From an uncultured Geobacter sp. (lineage in GTDB: Bacteria; Desulfobacterota; Desulfuromonadia; Geobacterales; Geobacteraceae): DNA of 40,133 nt. The notes beneath the pieces were generated by a model, which was given only the letters and a program-made list of their open reading frames with translations, did not search any database and had not been told where the DNA came from. Positions 32,548 through 40,133 of the stretch are shown in pieces. The stretch lies in assembly GCA_937886325.1 (NCBI GenBank), contig CALABV010000100.1:1-40133 (forward strand), written 5' to 3'. Made by a program: the position numbers and the translations under genes. Every line of letters starts with the position of its first letter. Positions within the stretch are counted from its first letter, which is position 1.

Positions 32548-34008
32548 TCATGACTCCGGTTGTGACGTGGTTATGGATTCCGAAATATCGTTGCCAGATG
32601 CGCCCATGGTGAGTCCGCTCCCTGTCCGGGGAGGCTCTCCTGTCTTTCCGGTGGATTTCTCTTTCAGCAACCGCTCAAGCGTTGCGGAAAAATCACGGGC
32701 GTTCTTCCTGGGCAGACCCAGCCGAATAGCCTCCCGCAGTCTCTCCTCAGCTTCACGGTACCGTCCTTCCTGGAGATACGCCGCGGAAAGGAGAAGACGA
32801 ACCGTTCCGAAACGGGGAGATTTGGCGACCGCGTCCAGCCAGAAAGGAATCGGCCTGGTCCACAGCGCGACCCGGTGAGCCGTAAGCACGGCGAACAGCA
32901 GGACGCACATCATCGGGACGAGACGGGGAATACGGCTGACATGCCCGGCGCTGACAACAACCACGCAGAGTGAGAAGGCGACGGACGGAAGGTAGAGGTA
33001 ACGTTCGGCATAGGGCGTCCATGGAAGAGATAAATACATGGCGCCGATTGGCGGAACCAGGGAAAGGGCCAGAAAACACAGAGGGGCCCGAAGAGCCGTC
33101 TTTTTAAACCAGAGCGGAATTGACACGGCTGCGACGAGAAAAAAGATACCGACGCACGTTCCTGAGGGGATTTCGGTTATGGCGATGTTCAGAGGGAAGG
33201 GATACACGAGCTTCCCGAGGTAGAAGCCGTATGCAGCGACGCCTTCCACGACAAATGACAAGGCCCGGCCTCCCGAAACCGGAGTCGGCGTTGCGGCAGG
33301 GTCGGCAGAAACGGGCAGCCCCTGGCGCAGCGTAAGATAGACTATTGCCGCAAAGAACACCGGGACGCATGCCGTCAGCATACCGCGCCATTGCGTGGCG
33401 CCCTTTTCCAGATACAGCCATATCGGCGCCAGGATAACAAGAAAAAGGGAAGCCTCCTTGGACATAAGGGAACAAAGAAATGCCACGAAAATGAGTACTC
33501 CGGCCGCAGGGGTCATCCGTCGGCCCGGTCGGGTCAGCGCGATGAAAGTCAGAAGAAAGAAGAAACAGCACAACAGGTCGGCCCGGCCGCATATCCAGGC
33601 AACCGCCTCCGAGTTCACCGGGTGCGCTGCAAAGAGCATCCCCGCCAGGAACGGGAAGAAAGTATTCCCCTCTTGCTCACGCATGATCATCGTTGCAAGA
33701 TGATACACAAGAAGGGCATTTGCAAGGTGCAGAAGCAGATTGGTGAGGTGGTATCCCGCGGGGTTACCGCCGAAGAACAGAAAATCCACCTGGAGGGAAA
33801 GGATGGGAAGTGGGCGATAGTATCCTTTCCCCCCTGAGAAAATGAGGTCATGCAATGATACTTTTCCGGACTGCACGAACCGAATCGTATCGGTATCGTC
33901 AAGCGCCAGGAATCCCGCGTTCAGCGAGAGCATGTACACGACCGACACCGTGGCCGCGATGCACAGGATTTCGATCCTTCGCCGGCGTTTGGCCGGTTCG
34001 CACCTCAT
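32548..34008 (-). CDS. TMTC-like membrane protein with TPR tail
   Basis: A 486-residue protein. The first extracytoplasmic loop has FLALDDTDTI and GGKGYYRPLPILSLQVDFLF, and the next has AAHPVNSEAVAWICGRADLL. These match the hallmark pattern of TMTC/DUF1736-type O-mannosyltransferases (HPVxxEAVAxIxGRAxxL). About nine to ten helices are followed by a short TPR-like region (LLLSAAYLQEGRYREAEERL, around residue 410). Eukaryotic TMTC proteins add O-mannose to cadherins; bacterial relatives are untested. The ATG at 34008 overlaps the stop of the GT2 gene upstream by four bases (ATGA). Since GT-C enzymes use polyprenyl-phosphate sugars, the adjacent GT2 genes could supply the donor. Confidence 0.68.
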   Translation of the reverse strand: MRCEPAKRRRRIEILCIAATVSVVYMLSLNAGFLALDDTDTIRFVQSGKVSLHDLIFSGGKGYYRPLPILSLQVDFLFFGGNPAGYHLTNLLLHLANALLVYHLATMIMREQEGNTFFPFLAGMLFAAHPVNSEAVAWICGRADLLCCFFFLLTFIALTRPGRRMTPAAGVLIFVAFLCSLMSKEASLFLVILAPIWLYLEKGATQWRGMLTACVPVFFAAIVYLTLRQGLPVSADPAATPTPVSGGRALSFVVEGVAAYGFYLGKLVYPFPLNIAITEIPSGTCVGIFFLVAAVSIPLWFKKTALRAPLCFLALSLVPPIGAMYLSLPWTPYAERYLYLPSVAFSLCVVVVSAGHVSRIPRLVPMMCVLLFAVLTAHRVALWTRPIPFWLDAVAKSPRFGTVRLLLSAAYLQEGRYREAEERLREAIRLGLPRKNARDFSATLERLLKEKSTGKTGEPPRTGSGLTMGASGNDISESITTSQPES

Positions 34009-35039
34009 GGAAGGCTGTCCTCCGCGTCTTTTCCGCTCCCGTTCAAAAACGCCCTCGGCGGTTCGAACGAAGTGATGAAATAGAGCGGACGCGCCTTTGT
34101 CTCATCGAACATCCTTCCCAGGTATTCACCGATTATCCCTAGAAAGATAAGTTGTACTCCGCCGAGAAAGAGGATGACGACCATCAGGGAGGGATAGCCC
34201 TTCACCGGGTTTCCGTACAGCAGTTTCTGTAAGATAATGACAACGGCATAGGCAAAGGAACCGAGCGCCGTCAGAAGACCCAGATAGGTAGCCCATTTCA
34301 GGGGGGTTGTGGTGAAAGAAGTGATCCCGTCCAGCGCGAAATTCCAGAGCCGCCAGTAATCCCATTTTGTCCTGCCCGCGAATCGTGAGTCGCGCTGGTA
34401 GGGGATCCCTTTCTGCGGGTAGCCAATCCAGGCAAACAGACCCTTCATGAAACGGTGTCGCTCCCGCAGCCGCAGCAGGGAATCGACCGCTCTGCGGCTC
34501 ATGACGCGGAAATCACCCACGTTTTCCGGGATACGAACCCGTCCCACCCGCTGCATGAGGCAGTAGAACCAGCGGGCAGTGATTTTTTTCAGCATGGTCT
34601 CCCCCAAACGTTCGACCCTCTGGGCATACACCATGTCCCAACCTTCCCGCCAGTGACGCACCAACTCCGGGATTAACTCCGGCGGGTCCTGGAGATCGGC
34701 ATCGATAATGACAATGGCTTCACCGCGCGCGTGTTCCAGGCCGGCTGTCATGGCAATCTCTTTGCCGAAATTCCTGCTCAGGTCCAGCAATGCGACCCGC
34801 GGATCCCGCAGGCGAAGACGTCGGATAACATCCTGAGTATCGTCCCTGCTGCCGTCGTTCACATAGATTACTTCCGAGTCCATGTCCAAGGTATCCATAA
34901 CGGAGGCCAGGCGTGCGTGAAAAGCGGTGAGCACATCCTGTTCGTTAAAGGCCGGTACTACAATCGAAAGGAGATTCTCTCCGGATTCGCTTTCGCGGCC
35001 CCCGGCAATCGTTTTTTCGTTTTGCGTTGTCATCATCAT
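34005..35039 (-). CDS. GtrB/ArnC-like family 2 polyprenyl-phosphate glycosyltransferase
   Basis: A 344-residue membrane GT2. The GT-A domain shows LLSIVVPAFNEQDVLTAFHA, EVIYVNDGSRDDTQDVIR, DLSRNFGKEIAMTAGLEHAR and IVIIDADLQDPPELIPELV (DxD). Then come DFRVMSRRAVDSLLRL and RHRFMKGLFAWIGYPQKGIP. Two C-terminal transmembrane helices follow (TYLGLLTALGSFAYAVVIIL; SLMVVILFLGGVQLIFLGII), ending in GEYLGRMFDETKARPLYFI. This is the classical layout of bactoprenol-glucosyl or undecaprenyl-phosphate aminosugar transferases. First gene of the tight minus-strand series down to 27077. Three consecutive ATG codons lie at the start; 35039 is the outermost. Confidence 0.9.
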   Translation of the reverse strand: MMMTTQNEKTIAGGRESESGENLLSIVVPAFNEQDVLTAFHARLASVMDTLDMDSEVIYVNDGSRDDTQDVIRRLRLRDPRVALLDLSRNFGKEIAMTAGLEHARGEAIVIIDADLQDPPELIPELVRHWREGWDMVYAQRVERLGETMLKKITARWFYCLMQRVGRVRIPENVGDFRVMSRRAVDSLLRLRERHRFMKGLFAWIGYPQKGIPYQRDSRFAGRTKWDYWRLWNFALDGITSFTTTPLKWATYLGLLTALGSFAYAVVIILQKLLYGNPVKGYPSLMVVILFLGGVQLIFLGIIGEYLGRMFDETKARPLYFITSFEPPRAFLNGSGKDAEDSLP

Positions 35040-35227
35040 GTGCTGACAATCTCCGATTCTGGAATCGAGGCGCCGTTCATCGCGCCGGACGTGAAGGATG
35101 ATGATCCGAAATCATCGGCAGATACCGAAACGAAATTCGGGAATCCCGGAATACGAAAACGTGAAAAGAAAAAGAGAATACGGTAGAAAAAAAGAAGGGT
35201 GCCGAGATCGGTGTTCGCTTGTATGGC
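35040..35227. other. Intergenic region between DUF192 and glycan operon
   Basis: No gene is supported. It contains a small perfect hairpin at 35100-35116 (GATGAT / ATCATC with a 5-nt CCGAA loop), an AT-rich patch near 35160-35195 and no clear promoter or T-tract terminator that I could identify. The glycan operon promoter should lie here. Confidence 0.4.
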
Positions 35228-35566
35228 TCAAAAAAACTCAATTCCTTCTCCAACTTCCAGGTCCGCGTCAAGAGTACCGGCCGGCAATTCCAGGACGGAA
35301 TGCGCCTTGCAGTACACGGCTGTCATGCGGTTCGGTGGCAGAGAGTGATAGAGGGCGACTATCCGGTTGTCCTTGTCCAGGAAAACCGCATCAATGGAGA
35401 ACCTCATGAAAAACGTGTGTATCCCCTTGCATGGACGTATCAGCAGCGCATGTCCGGCAGGAAGAAAGGACCTTCCCAAGAGCCCGCGCATTCTGGCGAC
35501 CAGTGATTCCGCTACGCTGACATCAACCGCTAGCGCTTTTCCATCCGATACTAGAACCGCCTTCAT
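35228..35566 (-). CDS. DUF192 family protein
   Basis: A 112-residue protein with the DUF192 hallmarks: VARMRGLLGRSFLPAGHALL, KGIHTFFMRFSIDAVFLDKD and LELPAGTLDADLEVGEG. The family has a beta-barrel fold with no established function. The ATG at 35566 begins at the domain edge. Upstream in-frame starts (ATG 35623, GTG 35632) would add a short basic, hydrophobic N-terminus (MDIVLRPLLLSRAGIRVLV) that could be a weak membrane or export signal, so the start is uncertain. It sits between the Tad genes and the glycan operon, about 100 bases after the small peptide gene on the same strand. Confidence 0.85.
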   Translation of the reverse strand: MKAVLVSDGKALAVDVSVAESLVARMRGLLGRSFLPAGHALLIRPCKGIHTFFMRFSIDAVFLDKDNRIVALYHSLPPNRMTAVYCKAHSVLELPAGTLDADLEVGEGIEFF

Positions 35567-35665
35567 GACCAATACCCGTATTCCGGCACGCGACAACAAA
35601 AGAGGGCGCAACACAATATCCATAATCGTCACGCCCTCAGCACGAACATAGGACTCGATGATTCC

Positions 35666-35746
35666 CTACTGTTTCCCCAGTTTGAGATAAATCAGGGCCA
35701 GCTCAATGGCAATAACCAGAAGAATAATCACACTGAAATCTTGCAT
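35666..35746 (-). CDS. 26-residue single-helix membrane peptide
   Basis: A 27-codon reading frame starts at ATG 35746 with an excellent ribosome-binding site (GGGAGGTG about 6 bases upstream). The peptide is MQDFSVIILLVIAIELALIY followed by LKLGKQ, i.e. one hydrophobic helix of about 16 residues with a Glu15 inside and a basic C-terminus. It lies on the same strand, 35 bases downstream of the tadC stop, and ends 100 bases before the DUF192 gene. It does not resemble a Flp pilin, which would need a signal peptide and a processing site. Too short for standard gene callers. Its ribosome-binding site and placement support it as real. Confidence 0.55.
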   Translation of the reverse strand: MQDFSVIILLVIAIELALIYLKLGKQ

Positions 35747-35780
35747 AGGTTCACCTCCCTTCCCGATGAATATAAATCAT

Positions 35781-36710
35781 CTAACCGAAAATGCCCAGCA
35801 CCTGGATGAAAGCGGAACCAAGCATGACCACCAGCATGGCCGGAAAGATGAAAAACGCCAGGGGAAATATCAGCTTGATGGTGGTCTTGGCGGCTGCTTC
35901 TTCGGCAAGCTGCCTCCGTTTCGTACGAAGAGAATCGGCATGCACCCGCAGGGCCTGCGCCAGGCTGGTACCGAATTTTTCCGTCTGCGCCAGCATGATT
36001 ACAAAGGAATTCACATCGTCAACCATGGTCCTGTCCGCCATATCCTTCAGCGCTTCGATTCGCGGTTTGCCGGCGCGCGTTTCCCGCGTGGCGATGCGGA
36101 TTTCCTGCGCAAGGGGGTCCTTCTCGAACTGCGGCGTCTCCGTAACCCGGATCAACGCGGCGTCCAGGCTCAGGCCCGCTTCGACACAGACGGTAAGCAG
36201 GTCGTGGATATCGGGCAGTGTATGAAAAATCTTCGTCTGACGCCTGTTTTTCACGTAGTACAACCAGTAACTGGGCAGCAGGAAACCGATGATTGCCAAC
36301 GTCACGGTAACCAGCAGAGGCTGGCTGTTGAAGAGCGCCTCCCGGAAGGACACCCCCTTCAGGGTGACAAATGTCAGATACGCCGGATAGAGGAGCGGCA
36401 GGAGTATCGCGAAGACAATCTTACTGCCGAGAAAGGGATATACCGCTTCTTTCCGGTACCCGGCCGCCACCAGCATCCGGGAATATTTGTTCTGGTTTTT
36501 CGGTGACATGGGCAATTTCGTGCCCAACCTGCCGAGAGCCTCACCAAGTCTGGAAACCTTGTCCTTCCGCTCCAACCGGGATTCCGGAGAAGGAGCAAGC
36601 CTTTCGAGACGCTCCTCCACCATGCTTTTCCCGCTTAAGAAGTAGTAGAGTATCGCCCAGGCAATCAAGGCGGCGGCGATAAAAACCGAAATCGTGGTTA
36701 TGAGGAGCAT
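35781..36710 (-). CDS. tadC: Tad pilus inner-membrane platform protein TadC
   Basis: A 309-residue GspF/T2SSF-type membrane protein. Helices lie at about residues 2-23, 90-115, 125-150 and 275-300, with the cytoplasmic F domain between the last two. The F domain has LPDIHDLLTVCVEAGLSLDA and VMLAQTEKFGTSLAQALRVH, the conserved signature of TadB/TadC. The tail is FPLAFFIFPAMLVVMLGSAF. With TadB it forms the platform that the CpaF/TadA ATPase drives. AGGAGG lies 8 bases before the ATG at 36710, while a GTG at 36717-36719 would leave no spacer. It follows tadB by 12 bases. Confidence 0.9.
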   Translation of the reverse strand: MLLITTISVFIAAALIAWAILYYFLSGKSMVEERLERLAPSPESRLERKDKVSRLGEALGRLGTKLPMSPKNQNKYSRMLVAAGYRKEAVYPFLGSKIVFAILLPLLYPAYLTFVTLKGVSFREALFNSQPLLVTVTLAIIGFLLPSYWLYYVKNRRQTKIFHTLPDIHDLLTVCVEAGLSLDAALIRVTETPQFEKDPLAQEIRIATRETRAGKPRIEALKDMADRTMVDDVNSFVIMLAQTEKFGTSLAQALRVHADSLRTKRRQLAEEAAAKTTIKLIFPLAFFIFPAMLVVMLGSAFIQVLGIFG

Positions 36711-36722
36711 GGCGGCCACCTC

Positions 36723-37691
36723 CTAGATGCGTATGTTGATGATTTTCCGGATCACGAAAAACCCGATTACCTGCAACACGGCGGCCCCGATAAGGATCAT
36801 GCGGCCGGTGTCGTCATGCAACAGCTTGTTCTGGTACCCGGGGATCATGATATTCATCATGAAAAAGACGATAATCGGCAGTACGGCCAGAATGTAGCCC
36901 GACATCCTTCCCTGCGCGGTGTGCACCCGGAGTTGCCGCTTGATCTTGATCCGTTCCCGAATGGTATCCGCAAGCTTTTCCAGAATCTCGGCGAAGTTGC
37001 CGCCCACCTCGCTGTTGATGGCGGTCGCGGTGGTGAAAAACCTCAAATCGAGGCTGTCAATCCGGTTGTTCAGGTTGTTGAGGGTATCGTTTATCCGCAG
37101 CCCCAGCATCTGCTGGTCGTAGGCCATCTTGAACAGGCTCCCGACCGGATCGGAAACCTCACTGCCGACAAGCTCGATGGAACTGGCGAACGAGTGCCCG
37201 GAACGGATGGAGCGGGCAATCATGGTCAGAGCATCCGGAAACAGCTCGGTGAATCTGTTTTCCCGTTGCCGTTTCTTGAATTCCATGAAAAAGAAGGGAA
37301 TCGCCAACAGCACCGCGGCCACGATAAGAGCCAGGATAATGTTTTTCGACAGCAGGTAGCAGATGGCGAAGCCGACGAACACAATCGCCAAAGTGACGAA
37401 GAGGAACGTCTGTACTGAAATGGTGAGTCCGGAACGGTCTATCCTTCCCTCCAGACCACGCAGAAAGGGAACCTTGCTCAGGGCTCTGACCAAGGGAGGA
37501 GTCTCCCTGACGATTTCCGAACGTAGATCCGTTGTCATGCTCCCCGAATCCCGGCCGCCGGTCAGGGCCACATGACGAAGCCTGCGCTTCAGCTCCGCTT
37601 TCGGCGAATCCTTGGCGGCCGCGATATTCAGGTAAATCGCCAGAATCACCAGGAACACGGCGAGGAATATGAGAAGGATTATCAGCAGCAC
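36723..37691 (-). CDS. tadB: Tad pilus inner-membrane platform protein TadB
   Basis: A 322-residue partner of TadC with the same fold. An N-terminal helix (LLIILLIFLAVFLVILAIYL) is followed by a basic stretch, then two helices (about 90-145), the F domain with FTELFPDALTMIARSIRSGH and ATAINSEVGGNFAEILEKLA, and a C-terminal helix pair ending ILIGAAVLQVIGFFVIRKII. The start is GTG 37691 with AGGAGG 7 bases upstream. The upstream gene is cpaF, separated by 129 bases that contain a repeat. Confidence 0.9.
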   Translation of the reverse strand: MLLIILLIFLAVFLVILAIYLNIAAAKDSPKAELKRRLRHVALTGGRDSGSMTTDLRSEIVRETPPLVRALSKVPFLRGLEGRIDRSGLTISVQTFLFVTLAIVFVGFAICYLLSKNIILALIVAAVLLAIPFFFMEFKKRQRENRFTELFPDALTMIARSIRSGHSFASSIELVGSEVSDPVGSLFKMAYDQQMLGLRINDTLNNLNNRIDSLDLRFFTTATAINSEVGGNFAEILEKLADTIRERIKIKRQLRVHTAQGRMSGYILAVLPIIVFFMMNIMIPGYQNKLLHDDTGRMILIGAAVLQVIGFFVIRKIINIRI

Positions 37692-37715
37692 GGGATACCT
37701 CCTGGAAAATCGGCG

Positions 37716-37815
37716 GCTGGCAGCTAGCTGTCAGCGGCTGGCGAACAGAGCCTTACGCTCATGGTTGCGGTTGGCGGTTTTAAGCCGGCGGCTAGCGGCA
37801 AGCAGCCAACAGCTG
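37716..37815. repeat. GC-rich GGCTGGC/GGCTAGC intergenic repeat inside the Tad operon
   Basis: Between cpaF and tadB lie clustered variants of GGCTGGC and GGCTAGC, including the near-palindrome GCTGGCAGCTAGCTGTCAGC (37716-37735). A second cluster (GCCGGCGGCTAGCGGCAAGC, then CAGCCAACAGCTGG) ends near 37815. The pattern resembles dispersed intergenic repeats. Folding could cause attenuation between the ATPase and the platform genes. Confidence 0.6.
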
Positions 37816-37820
37816 GTTTT

Positions 37821-39122
37821 TTACTTATCAAACGTCCCTTCGGGCATGTCATACCCGTACACCCTGAAGCGCTCCGCGAAGAACGGCCGTACACCGGTCG
37901 CCTTGAATTCGCCGACAACGTTCCCGTCCTTGTCGATGCCCCGCTGGTCGTAGACAAAGATGTCGTGCATGACGATGGTGTTCACCTCCAGGCCGGTTAT
38001 CTCCGAGACCTTGACAATCTTCCTGGTACCGTCAGAGAAACGGACAAGCTGGATGACGACGTTGATCGCGGAGGCTATCTGCTCACGGATTGCCCTCTCG
38101 GGGAGGTCCATGCCCGCCATGAGCACCATGGTCTCCAGACGGGACATGGCGTCCCGCGTGGTATTGGCGTGGATGGTGGACAGGGAGCCGTCGTGGCCGG
38201 TGTTCATGGCCTGGAGCATGTCGAGGGCTTCCCCGCCGCGCACCTCGCCGATGATGATGCGGTCGGGCCGCATGCGCAGGGCGTTGCGCAACAGGTCCCG
38301 CTGGGTCACCTCGCCCCGTCCCTCGATATTGACGGGCCGCGTTTCCAGCCGGACAACATGCTCCTGTTTCATGTGGAGTTCCGCGGAATCCTCAATGGTT
38401 ACGACCCGCTCTTCGTTGGGGATGTTTTCGGACAGGACGTTCAGCAGCGTTGTCTTGCCGGTGCCGGTACCGCCCGAGATCAGAACATTCAGCCGCGTCT
38501 TGACCACCCCCTTGAGGACGTGGGCGATGCGCGAGTCCAAGGTTCCGAATCGGAGCAGGTCGTTCATCTTGAGTGGCTCCATGCCGAAGCGCCGGATGGA
38601 CAGGACCGGCCCGTCCAGTGCCAGGGGCGGAATGATGGCGTTCACGCGGGACCCGTCAGGGAGCCTGGCGTCCACGTACGGAGATGACTCGTCGATACGG
38701 CGCCCCACCTTGGAGACGATGCGCTCGATGATCTGCAGCAGGTGCTTGTCGTCCCGGAAGCAGATATCGGTCTTCTGCAGCTTGCCGTAGCGCTCCACAT
38801 AGACCTGGTGGCTGTTGTTCACCAGGATGTCCGAAATCTCGGGATCGGCGAGCAGCGGCTCCAGCGGCCCGAGACCGAAGGTTTCGTGCTGGATCTCGAC
38901 GATGAGGCGATCCTTTTCCATCTGGTTCAGGGGAACGCCTTCCTCAACGATCAGGCTCTCGATGATGTAGCCGATCTCCCGAATCAGATCGCTGCTGCCC
39001 ACCAGGTCGATCTTGGACAGGTCCAGCTTCTCGATGAGACGCCGGTGGATGCGGCTCTTCAGTTCCTGGAAGAACTCCCTGTCCTTGCCGGTTGTTCCTT
39101 GTGAATAGGTATCGGAAGACAT
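37821..39122 (-). CDS. cpaF: Tad pilus assembly ATPase CpaF/TadA
   Basis: A 433-residue type II/IV secretion ATPase. An N-terminal helical region (LIREIGYIIESLIVEEGVPL; TFGLGPLEPLLADPEISDIL) precedes SSPYVDARLPDGSRVNAIIP. The core has Walker A ISGGTGTGKTTLLNVL, ERVVTIEDSAEL (Asp box), RPDRIIIGEVRGGEALDMLQ (Walker B) and NTGHDGSLSTIHANT (His box). It energises Flp pilus assembly and retraction. AAGGAG precedes the ATG at 39122. Order cpaE-cpaF-tadB-tadC on the minus strand is standard for Tad loci; pilin, prepilin peptidase and secretin are not in this window. Confidence 0.94.
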   Translation of the reverse strand: MSSDTYSQGTTGKDREFFQELKSRIHRRLIEKLDLSKIDLVGSSDLIREIGYIIESLIVEEGVPLNQMEKDRLIVEIQHETFGLGPLEPLLADPEISDILVNNSHQVYVERYGKLQKTDICFRDDKHLLQIIERIVSKVGRRIDESSPYVDARLPDGSRVNAIIPPLALDGPVLSIRRFGMEPLKMNDLLRFGTLDSRIAHVLKGVVKTRLNVLISGGTGTGKTTLLNVLSENIPNEERVVTIEDSAELHMKQEHVVRLETRPVNIEGRGEVTQRDLLRNALRMRPDRIIIGEVRGGEALDMLQAMNTGHDGSLSTIHANTTRDAMSRLETMVLMAGMDLPERAIREQIASAINVVIQLVRFSDGTRKIVKVSEITGLEVNTIVMHDIFVYDQRGIDKDGNVVGEFKATGVRPFFAERFRVYGYDMPEGTFDK

Positions 39123-39194
39123 ACGGGACTCCTTGCTATATGTTTCATGTAGATTGAATAATCTTTTCCATCTACCATTTTCCCCTCGCCCTCA

Positions 39195-39228
39195 GGGAGT
39201 GGGGCAGGGGTGAGGGATGCCTCACCCC
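39195..39228. other. G-run cluster and hairpin between cpaE and cpaF
   Basis: Four G-runs (39195-97, 39201-04, 39207-10, 39214-16) meet the simple quadruplex pattern. A perfect 9-bp hairpin GGGGTGAGG / CCTCACCCC (39207-39215 and 39220-39228, 4-nt loop) overlaps the last codons of cpaE. No T-run follows, so this may stall or stabilise the transcript rather than terminate it. Confidence 0.45.
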
Positions 39229-40133
39229 CCGAACTCCTTCTTCACCTGGTCCGCGAGCTGCACGAATGCCCTGCTCACCGACGAGCGTGGAATCAGCTTC
39301 ACCACGGGCACCCCTTTGTTGATGGACGCTATGATGTTCTCATATTCGTTGGGAACCGCGAGAAAGACGGGATAGCCGAGGACCCGTTCCGCATCCTTCA
39401 ACTGGATGTCCGCCTTGGATATGTAGCGGTTTATCAGCAGCTTCAACCGATCCTTGCGGATGCCCTTCCTCTCCATGGCGGTCAGGTAGCGTTTGGAAGT
39501 CTTTATTGTCGGAAGGCTCAGGACGGTTGTGAACATAATAAGATGCGCGTTCTCCATGATGGACATGGTGCACCCGCTCAACTGCCCCCCGCAGTCCACC
39601 ACCACGTAGTCGAAAACCCCTTTCAGAAACTGCAGCAGGCGGTTCACCTGTTCCGGCGTGATGTTGATGGCCTCGTCCAGCTCGGTGGGCTCGGTGAGCA
39701 CGTAAGGGCCGGACGAATGGCGCGTCATGACCCCCATCAGGAAATTGGCATCCAGCCGCGCTATGTTGTTGGTCACGCTGCTCAGGGTGTAGGAAGGGTT
39801 CACGTCCAGAAAGGTGGAAATGTCGCCCGCGAACAGGTTCAGGTCAACCAGGGCGACCTTTGTTGACTGAGAGGCAAGTTCCGCCGCAAGATTGACCGCC
39901 ACCGTGGTAACGCCGACGCCGCCGGTCGGATAGTACACGGCAATGATTTTGCCGGCCTGTTTCTGTTCCTCCGGCTTGGTGAGCCAGAACCGTCCCAGTT
40001 TGGTCAAGGCCTGCATCAGGTCATCCTGTGCCACGGGACGCAGCAGATATTCCACCGCGCCGGCCCGCATCAGCTTCAGGATCCATTCCGGATTCTTCTC
40101 GTAGGAGGTGACGATGACCGACAACTGGGAATA
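39222..40133 (-). CDS. cpaE: CpaE/TadZ-type ATPase, 5' end outside the window
   Basis: The frame is open to the window edge, so the N-terminus is missing. The first visible part is the end of a receiver-like domain (YSQLSVIVTSYEKNPEWILK; GAVEYLLRPVAQDDLMQALT). A ParA/MinD-like domain follows with IIAVYYPTGGVGVTTVAVNL, LVDLNLFAGDISTFLDVNPS, DYVVVDCGGQLSGCTMSIME and LPTIKTSKRYLTAME. The P-loop reads TGGVGVTT: both the signature lysine and the usual GK(S/T) lysine are replaced, as known for atypical TadZ proteins. In the family it places the Tad machine at the cell pole. About 300 residues are visible. Confidence 0.88.
   Translation of the reverse strand, partial: YSQLSVIVTSYEKNPEWILKLMRAGAVEYLLRPVAQDDLMQALTKLGRFWLTKPEEQKQAGKIIAVYYPTGGVGVTTVAVNLAAELASQSTKVALVDLNLFAGDISTFLDVNPSYTLSSVTNNIARLDANFLMGVMTRHSSGPYVLTEPTELDEAINITPEQVNRLLQFLKGVFDYVVVDCGGQLSGCTMSIMENAHLIMFTTVLSLPTIKTSKRYLTAMERKGIRKDRLKLLINRYISKADIQLKDAERVLGYPVFLAVPNEYENIIASINKGVPVVKLIPRSSVSRAFVQLADQVKKEFGG

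Noticed and set aside
35180..35230. Terminator after the DUF192 gene
   Set aside because: A T-rich tract exists on the minus strand, but the preceding CCGATCTCGG can only form a 4-bp stem with a two-base loop.

Overview
The window looks like a chromosomal segment of a Desulfuromonadota bacterium, most likely a Geobacter relative. This is inferred from gene content: a GlnK - TorF-like porin - AmtB cluster behind a sigma-54 promoter, a PilB/GspE-type ATPase with tandem MshEN-like motifs, PilZ and AAA proteins, and a Tad pilus locus. No rRNA, tRNA or CRISPR array was seen.

Bases 1-7500 are mostly housekeeping and nitrogen genes on the plus strand: the end of an Slp-type lipoprotein, a polyprenyl diphosphate synthase, a CcdA-type thiol-disulfide membrane protein, the glnK-porin-amtB cluster, a soluble histidine kinase, a ferritin-like protein and an inositol-monophosphatase-family enzyme.

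Bases 7500-16600 hold a same-strand run of poorly characterised envelope genes: a TPR plus beta-sandwich protein, a LysM-TPR protein, a membrane protein with a degenerate receiver domain, and an exported protein with an internal duplication. The run ends in a PilB/GspE-like ATPase; a fasciclin-domain protein follows from its own promoter. Two related copies of a long-hairpin intergenic repeat lie in this stretch, one with about 107 bp of extra internal sequence. Bases 16600-19900 hold two radical SAM genes flanking a 7-bp-type tandem repeat.

Bases 19900-26200 (minus strand) hold an AAA ATPase with an MshEN-like N-terminus, a PilZ protein and a TonB-like proline-rich membrane protein, then an IS1595-family element with a perfect 8-bp target duplication. 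The element's transposase is itself split by a 170-bp MITE-like element flanked by CTAG. The IS landed exactly at the start codon of the TonB-like gene and separated it from a polytopic membrane protein that would otherwise sit about 65 bp upstream.

Bases 25200-35040 form a glycan or lipid-linked sugar locus: three GT2 glycosyltransferases and five polytopic GT-C-like or related membrane proteins, several with overlapping start and stop codons. Bases 35228-40133 hold a DUF192 protein, a previously overlooked 26-codon membrane peptide gene, and the Tad genes tadC, tadB, cpaF/tadA and a partial cpaE/tadZ with an unusual P-loop.

The most interesting points are: (i) the PilB-like ATPase / AAA ATPase / PilZ / TonB-like set, which suggests a c-di-GMP-linked envelope machine without recognisable pilins; (ii) the nested IS/MITE insertion, whose history can be reconstructed base by base; (iii) the variable hairpin repeat; and (iv) the tiny transmembrane peptide next to tadC.
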